A stretch of DNA of 8,235 nucleotides, from NCBI GenBank assembly GCA_002429315.1, contig DIZC01000074.1, forward strand, positions 1 through 8,235, in the 5' to 3' direction. The stretch is from Alphaproteobacteria bacterium UBA6038. Its GTDB lineage: Bacteria; Pseudomonadota; Alphaproteobacteria; Micropepsales; Micropepsaceae. The notes beneath the pieces were generated by a model, which had not been told where the DNA came from, searched no databases, and saw only the letters and a list, made by a program, of their open reading frames with translations. Positions 6,086-8,235 of the stretch are shown piece by piece; position 1 is the first letter of the stretch, and each line of letters starts with the position of its first letter. Made by a program: the position numbers and the translations under genes.

Positions 6086-6248
6086 GGTTGAGAAGGAAGC
6101 CGGACCATCGGGAAGCCGGCCTTTCAAGTCAAGCAGCCCCGAATTGCCGAGGGGCGCATGGAAGAGGAAGGCCGCCCAACCCGTCTTTCGTTCAGGAGCC
6201 GTTCATCCGCCGCTATGCGTTATCATTGCGAGCCGAAAGGAGCCGACC

Positions 6249-6599
6249 ATGAAACCCGCCATCGTTACCGCCGCGGTCATGCTGGCCATTGGCGCATCGA
6301 GCTATGCCGCCGCGCAGCCGGCGCCGAGGAACAATGTCTGCATCCGCAGCTATCTGATCGATCGCACCAAGGCGCCCAACGACCGGACGCTCATCTTCTA
6401 CATGAAGAACGGCGCGGCCTACCAAAGCACGCTGCCCAGCAATTGCCCGCAGCTGAGCCTCTACGGCTTCTCCTACGTGGCGACGCCGCCCGATGAGATT
6501 TGCGGCAATCTGCAATCGATCCGGGTGATCCGCTCCGGCTCGGTCTGCCTGCTCGGGCCGCTGGTTCAGATCACGCCGAAAGGTGGAGGCACGTACTGA
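6249..6599 (+). CDS. Secreted small protein, DUF6491-like, paralogue 1
   Basis: This encodes a 116-aa protein with a clear Sec signal peptide (MKPAIVTAAVMLAIGASSYAAA, cleavage probably after AAA or AQP), so the mature protein of about 93 residues is periplasmic or secreted. Its four cysteines lie in NNVCIR, NCPQL, EICGN and SVCLLG and probably form two disulfides. The DRTLIFYMKNG stretch followed by a CP motif resembles the DUF6491 family of unknown function. That family name is from memory and only moderately sure. The start is well supported by AAAGGAG 6 bases upstream. It is the first of a tandem pair with 6656-7018, which shares the same cysteine pattern, and is divergent from thrS with about 140-175 bp between them. 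Confidence 0.85.
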   Translation: MKPAIVTAAVMLAIGASSYAAAQPAPRNNVCIRSYLIDRTKAPNDRTLIFYMKNGAAYQSTLPSNCPQLSLYGFSYVATPPDEICGNLQSIRVIRSGSVCLLGPLVQITPKGGGTY

Positions 6600-6601
6600 G
6601 A

Positions 6602-6619
6602 GCCGGATTGCAATCCGGC
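6602..6619. repeat. Perfect 18-bp palindrome between the paralogues
   Basis: GCCGGATTGCAATCCGGC is fully self-complementary and begins 2 bases after the stop codon of the first paralogue. As RNA it would fold into a 6-7 bp GC-rich hairpin. There is no following T-run, so it could act as a processing or attenuation site setting the ratio of the two genes, or be a dimer-binding operator. Function is not shown. Confidence 0.6.
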
Positions 6620-6655
6620 GCGAGGAGCGGGCTTTCCGAACTGAAGGAGAAACCA

Positions 6656-7018
6656 ATGAGAAGCAAATTCATCGCAACCGCCGCGGCAGGGCTCGCGCTC
6701 TGTTGGGCCGGCGCCGCTTCTGCCCAGGGCGTGGGCACGACGACAGGCGGCGGACACGTCTGCCTGTGGACCTACCAGATCGACCACACCCATGTGCTGA
6801 ACAAGCAAACCGTGTTGTTCTACATGAAGGACGGACATGTGTGGCGGAACGATCTCAAGGGGCCATGCCCAGGTCTCAACTTTCACGGATTCGATTTCGT
6901 GTCCCATTCGGATGAGATCTGCGGTCCGGAAATCGGCATTCGCGTGATCCGCACGGGCGAGGCCTGCTCGCTGGGCGAGTTCAGCCCCTACGCCAGCGAC
7001 ATGCACGCCGCGAAGTAG
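6656..7018 (+). CDS. Secreted small protein, DUF6491-like, paralogue 2
   Basis: This encodes a 120-aa protein with a Sec signal peptide (MRSKFIATAAAGLALCWAGA, cleavage probably after ASA at residue 23). The mature part aligns with the preceding gene: HVCLW, IDHT, TVLFYMKDG, PCPGL, EICG, IRVIRTG and ACSLG match in order, with all four cysteines conserved. The rest has diverged, so the duplication is old. GAAGGAG lies 6 bases before the ATG. The 56-bp gap to the first gene holds a perfect palindrome and no obvious promoter, so the two are probably cotranscribed. Its stop is 17 bp from the stop of the converging GLUG-repeat gene. Function is unknown. Confidence 0.85.
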   Translation: MRSKFIATAAAGLALCWAGAASAQGVGTTTGGGHVCLWTYQIDHTHVLNKQTVLFYMKDGHVWRNDLKGPCPGLNFHGFDFVSHSDEICGPEIGIRVIRTGEACSLGEFSPYASDMHAAK

Positions 7019-7035
7019 CACGAGGCGAACCGCTC

Positions 7036-8219
7036 TCAGTTGAATCCGGTGATCCCGGGATCGTTAGCGATATTTCCTGCGCCGCGGCTGGGATCGTTGA
7101 TGCCGCTCGTCGTCATGTCCCAGGCATCGTTGGTCATGTACCCGGGCTGGGAGTCGAACCCGACGAACCCGCCAGTGTAACTGCCGGATTCGGTCCCGCC
7201 ATTCACCGTTCCATAGGAGGTGGAATTCGAAATATGACCGTCCACATTGCGTCCGATGAAGCCGCCACTGTTTGAACGCTCGCCCCCCGATACCGCTCCG
7301 TAGGCAGTGCTGGTGTCGATGCTGCCGGAACTCGTATCGAAGCGACCGACGAATCCGCCGACATCACTTTTGACGCCGCCCGTTACGGTGCCGGTAGCAT
7401 AGGAACTCGAGACAACGTCGTACTGCAGCCATCCTATTAATCCACCGGCGTATGAGTCGCTGTTTACCTTCACTCGCGCAGAAGCATGACAGTTGATCAG
7501 TTCGCCCGTCTGGCGTCCGACGAGTCCGCCGACTGCGCTGACGAAGTTGACGCTACTGGAACCCGTGCTTCTGACGGAGCCATTTGCAGACGAATCGCGG
7601 ATTGGCCCCCCGTCTGATCCGGCAATGCCGCCGATGTCGCCGTACGTTCCTATAACAACGCCGCTGAACGACACATTGGCAATCTCTCCCTCGGTGTCTC
7701 CCACGACGCCGCCAAGATTCCGGTTGGGCCCGGTGTCTGTCATTGAAATCTGGGCGCCCTTTATCCTCAGTGATCGGAGCTGAGCACCGTATAAAAGCTC
7801 CGCAATCAGGCCACCAACGCTGCTAGATGTGGTTTGATCTTTCACGACCAGATTCGAGATCGTGTTTCCCAAGCCCTCAAATCGGCCTCCCAAGGCGGGT
7901 ATTGGGGTGTGCGTGTAAGTGCCGTCCGGCCCGGCGTCGTAGCTAACAGAGAGTGCAAAATTGCCGTTCCGATTCACTGCGATTTTCTGCGCAAGCATCT
8001 GCACGCTGTTGACAAGAACATATGGCGTTCCGTCAACCGTAAGAGGGTTCAGGAGAGGATTGGTCAGCCCTAGATAGGTCACATAGCCCGACGGGCCGAA
8101 CGACAGATTGCCGTCGCTTTGACCGACATTGGTGGTGAAGGTGAGGCCTCCGTCTCCCGCAACGGAAACCGATCGGTTGACGTTGACGGAATGCAACGCC
8201 ACCAGCGTCAGTCTGAATG
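7036..8219 (-). CDS. GLUG-repeat surface/secreted protein, 5' truncated by contig end
   Basis: This is the C-terminal part, about 394 codons, of a larger protein. The frame stays open to the last genomic base (8219). The first in-frame GTG (8202) has no ribosome-binding site and lies inside what looks like adhesin beta-helix sequence, so the true start is outside the window. Counting from that GTG, residues 1-60 resemble filamentous-haemagglutinin-type passenger sequence (SVSVAGDGGLTFTTN). At 106-118 comes GRFEGLGNTISNL, the usual lead-in to GLUG repeats. Eight repeats of about 30 residues begin with GG-x2-G or similar at about 130, 164, 191, 225, 253, 282, 313 and 344. The protein ends in DPGITGFN. 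Such proteins are commonly secreted by two-partner or type V systems and form beta-solenoids for adhesion; no transport partner is visible. The stop is 17 bp from the converging secreted-protein gene. Confidence 0.85.
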
Positions 8220-8235
8220 CTGTCTCTTATACACA
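8220..8235. other. Sequencing-adapter remnant (Tn5 mosaic end)
   Basis: CTGTCTCTTATACACA is the first 16 of 19 bases of the engineered Tn5 mosaic end used in transposase-based library preparation. Natural Tn5 ends differ (the outer end begins CTGACTCTT, the inner end continues CTGTCTCTTGATC), so a biological transposon end is unlikely. The genomic sequence therefore ends at 8219. The adapter also puts an in-frame TAA into the GLUG gene's frame, which would mislead start calling. Confidence 0.93.

Noticed and set aside
4081..6252. Long plus-strand frames (373 and 311 codons) opposite thrS
   Set aside because: They are antisense shadows of thrS. Their composition (Val, Leu, His, Arg runs) follows from the codon use of the real gene, whose motifs are unambiguous.
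7036..8219. GLUG repeats considered as a CRISPR or DNA tandem repeat array
   Set aside because: The repeats are at protein level only (about 30 residues, degenerate). The DNA shows no identical repeat units or regular spacers.
8220..8235. A natural Tn5/IS50 end
   Set aside because: The bases match the engineered mosaic end, not the natural outer (CTGACTCTT) or inner (CTGTCTCTTGATC) ends, and they lie at the very edge of the sequence.

Overview
The window reads as the right-hand end of a contig from a high-GC Gram-negative bacterium, most likely an alphaproteobacterium. That placement is an inference. It rests on the GC-rich codon use, the small secreted proteins resembling DUF6491, the GLUG-repeat adhesin and the G/C-run palindromic intergenic repeats. 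No rRNA or tRNA is present to fix the taxonomy. The last 16 bases (8220-8235) are not genomic: they match the engineered Tn5 mosaic end used in transposase-based library kits.

Layout. Positions 1-570 hold no convincing gene. They contain several G/C-run hairpins, two NrdR-box-like dyads (37-52 and 182-197) and a long dyad with an extra half-site (446-488). A small metal-binding cupin that matches manganese-type (R)-hydroxynitrile lyases follows on the minus strand (571-966). Divergent from it, behind a clear TATAAT, lie two plus-strand genes of unknown function and lower GC: a 276-aa zinc-ribbon protein (1116-1946) and a 286-aa conserved-looking hypothetical (2066-2926).

Next is a structured accessory segment. 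A decayed copy of the 3' end of thrS (3020-3165), a VapC PIN toxin and its ribbon-helix-helix VapB antitoxin (3206-3904), and a composite palindromic repeat (3974-4080) come before the intact threonyl-tRNA synthetase gene thrS (4087-6072, minus strand). The duplicated thrS 3' end flanks vapBC as a direct repeat, and homology in both copies stops at the stop codon. This looks like the scar of an insertion or duplication at the thrS 3' end.

Right of thrS, two tandem plus-strand genes encode paralogous secreted proteins with four matching cysteines (6249-6599 and 6656-7018), separated by a perfect 18-bp palindrome. Converging on them with a 17-bp gap is the 3' part of a GLUG-repeat surface or secreted protein (7036-8219), cut at its 5' end by the contig edge.

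Functionally the window mixes one housekeeping gene (thrS), a toxin-antitoxin module, envelope or secreted proteins, a stand-alone enzyme and an unknown two-gene cassette. Apart from vapBC and the secreted paralogue pair, the genes do not form an obvious pathway.
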